Shown here one piece after another: positions 5,957 to 7,058 of a DNA stretch of 7,058 bases; the stretch's first letter is position 1, and each line of letters begins with the position of its first letter. Position numbers and translations under genes: made by a program. The stretch covers positions 1 to 7,058 of the forward strand of contig JALOTR010000138.1 of NCBI GenBank assembly GCA_025457805.1, read 5' to 3'. The notes beneath the pieces are model-generated. The model had not been told where the DNA came from and ran no database searches. It worked only from the letters and a program-made list of their open reading frames with translations. Source of the stretch: Akkermansiaceae bacterium. GTDB taxonomy: Bacteria > Verrucomicrobiota > Verrucomicrobiia > Verrucomicrobiales > Akkermansiaceae.

Positions 5957-7058
5957 ATGAAGCCTACATTCATCGACCAATTCGAGCGCTATCAACAAGA
6001 CTTCAGCCGCAGGACCTTCCTGAAACGAAGCTTCGCCGGCATCGGCGGCATGGCGCTTTCCCAACTGCTTGGAGCCTCCGGGAGAAACGTGGAAATGCCC
6101 TTCATTCAAAGCCAAGGTGGCTTGCATTTTCCCGCAAGGGCCAAGCGCATCGTCCACCTCTGCATGGCGGGCGGGCCGTCCCATGTCGAGTCGTTTGACC
6201 CCAAGCCGCAGCTCGATCGCATCAATGGGCAGCAGTTTCCCGAATCATTCACGGCGGGCCAGCAGTTGGCACAACTCCAAGGCAGCAAACTCATCGCCCG
6301 CGGCTCCTTCACCAAGTTTCAAAAATGGGGGGAATGCGGCACGGAGATCTCGGAACTCTTTCCACACATCGGCTCCATCGCGGATGAGATTTGCGTGATC
6401 CGCTCAATGGTGACCGAGCAAATCAATCACGACCCGGCGCATGCATTCATGAACTCCGGCTCGATTCTCAAAGGCCGCCCGAGCATGGGGTCGTGGCTGC
6501 TCTACGGACTCGGCGCAGAGACCCAGGATCTCCCCGGCTATGTCGTGATGGTTTCGCGAGGCAAAGACGCCGATCAACCCATCTCCGCCAGACAATGGAG
6601 CGCTGGATTCCTTCCCAGCAAGTTCCAGGGAGTGCAGTTCCAGAGCCAGGGCAGCGCGGTCCACTACGTCGGCAGCCCGGACGGTGTCTGCCAATCGACG
6701 CAGCGCCAAGTGATCGATGAAATCCAACGCCTCAATGGCACCCTCCGTGACGAGCGGATGGACCCGGAAATCGACACCCGCATCGCCCAATATGAAATGG
6801 CATTCCGGATGCAGTCATCCGTGCCGGAACTTTCCGACATGAAGGGCGAGCCACAGCATATCCTCGATATGTATGGCGTGAAGCAACCGGGTGATGGCTC
6901 ATTCGCCAGCAACTGTCTGCTTGCCCGCCGGATGCTGGAGCGCGGCGTGCGCTTCGTGCAACTCTATCACCGCGGTTGGGACCATCATGGAAACATCGAG
7001 AAAACGATGCCTGAATCCGCCAAGCTGACGGATCAGCCATCCGCCGCGCTGGTAAAGG
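5957..7058 (+). CDS. DUF1501 family protein, Tat-exported (3' end outside the window)
   Basis: I translated this frame by hand from the ATG at 5957. It stays open for 367 codons to the right edge, and family members are roughly 450-490 residues, so about a quarter is missing. The N-terminus carries a twin-arginine signal, SRRTFLK (17-23), followed by a weakly hydrophobic stretch (FAGIGGMALSQLLG), so export in folded form by Tat is likely. Family motifs are KRIVHLCMAGGPSHVESFDPKP (about 63-84), INHDPAHAFMNSGS (156-169), GRPSMGSWLLYGLG (173-186), LPGYVVM (192-198), ERGVRFVQLYHRGWDHHGN (328-346) and TDQPSAALVK (358-367). DUF1501 proteins are related to the alkaline phosphatase/sulfatase superfamily, and the conserved His and Asp residues may bind metal, but no reaction is firmly known. 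The start lies three bases after the previous stop and has no Shine-Dalgarno sequence, so it is probably coupled to it. A structural or enzymatic partnership with the preceding protein is inferred from their constant pairing. Confidence 0.93.
   Translation, partial: MKPTFIDQFERYQQDFSRRTFLKRSFAGIGGMALSQLLGASGRNVEMPFIQSQGGLHFPARAKRIVHLCMAGGPSHVESFDPKPQLDRINGQQFPESFTAGQQLAQLQGSKLIARGSFTKFQKWGECGTEISELFPHIGSIADEICVIRSMVTEQINHDPAHAFMNSGSILKGRPSMGSWLLYGLGAETQDLPGYVVMVSRGKDADQPISARQWSAGFLPSKFQGVQFQSQGSAVHYVGSPDGVCQSTQRQVIDEIQRLNGTLRDERMDPEIDTRIAQYEMAFRMQSSVPELSDMKGEPQHILDMYGVKQPGDGSFASNCLLARRMLERGVRFVQLYHRGWDHHGNIEKTMPESAKLTDQPSAALVK

Overview
The window looks like chromosomal DNA from a member of the Planctomycetota–Verrucomicrobiota group, more likely Verrucomicrobiota. 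The main evidence is the pairing of a planctomycete-type cytochrome c/DUF1549/DUF1553 protein with a Tat-exported DUF1501 protein, preceded by an ECF-like sigma factor and a membrane FecR-domain protein. This gene set is largely confined to that group. Start sites with almost no Shine-Dalgarno sequence fit as well. The phylum is inferred from gene content only.

Layout: (1) Positions 1-281 hold the 3' end of an unrecognised plus-strand gene. It is visibly A/T-richer (about 45% GC by hand count of 61-240) than the operon (about 60% in sampled lines). (2) Positions 271 to about 945 hold, on the minus strand, a decayed KilA-N-domain gene. The family match can be followed along its length but is interrupted by two stop codons and two frameshifts. 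(3) From 991 to the right edge lie four tightly packed plus-strand genes: sigma factor (991-1521), FecR-domain/discoidin membrane protein (1518-2822), cytochrome c/DUF1549/DUF1553 protein (2819-5953) and DUF1501 protein (5957 to beyond the edge). The first two junctions are ATGA stop/start overlaps and the third has a 3-base gap, so this is almost certainly one translationally coupled operon.

How the genes may work together (inference): the sigma factor would be controlled by the membrane-anchored FecR protein, whose outer part ends in a discoidin-like, possibly carbohydrate-binding, domain. The last two genes encode exported proteins, one with two haem-binding CxxCH motifs and one from the alkaline-phosphatase/sulfatase-like DUF1501 group. 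This would be a small sense-and-respond unit for an extracytoplasmic substrate, perhaps a polysaccharide, but no substrate can be read from the sequence.

The operon type is widespread in this group. The less expected content is the KilA-N remnant and the unidentified gene end on the left, which look like the worn edge of an accessory or mobile segment. I see no tRNA, rRNA, CRISPR array, intact transposon or clear terminator.
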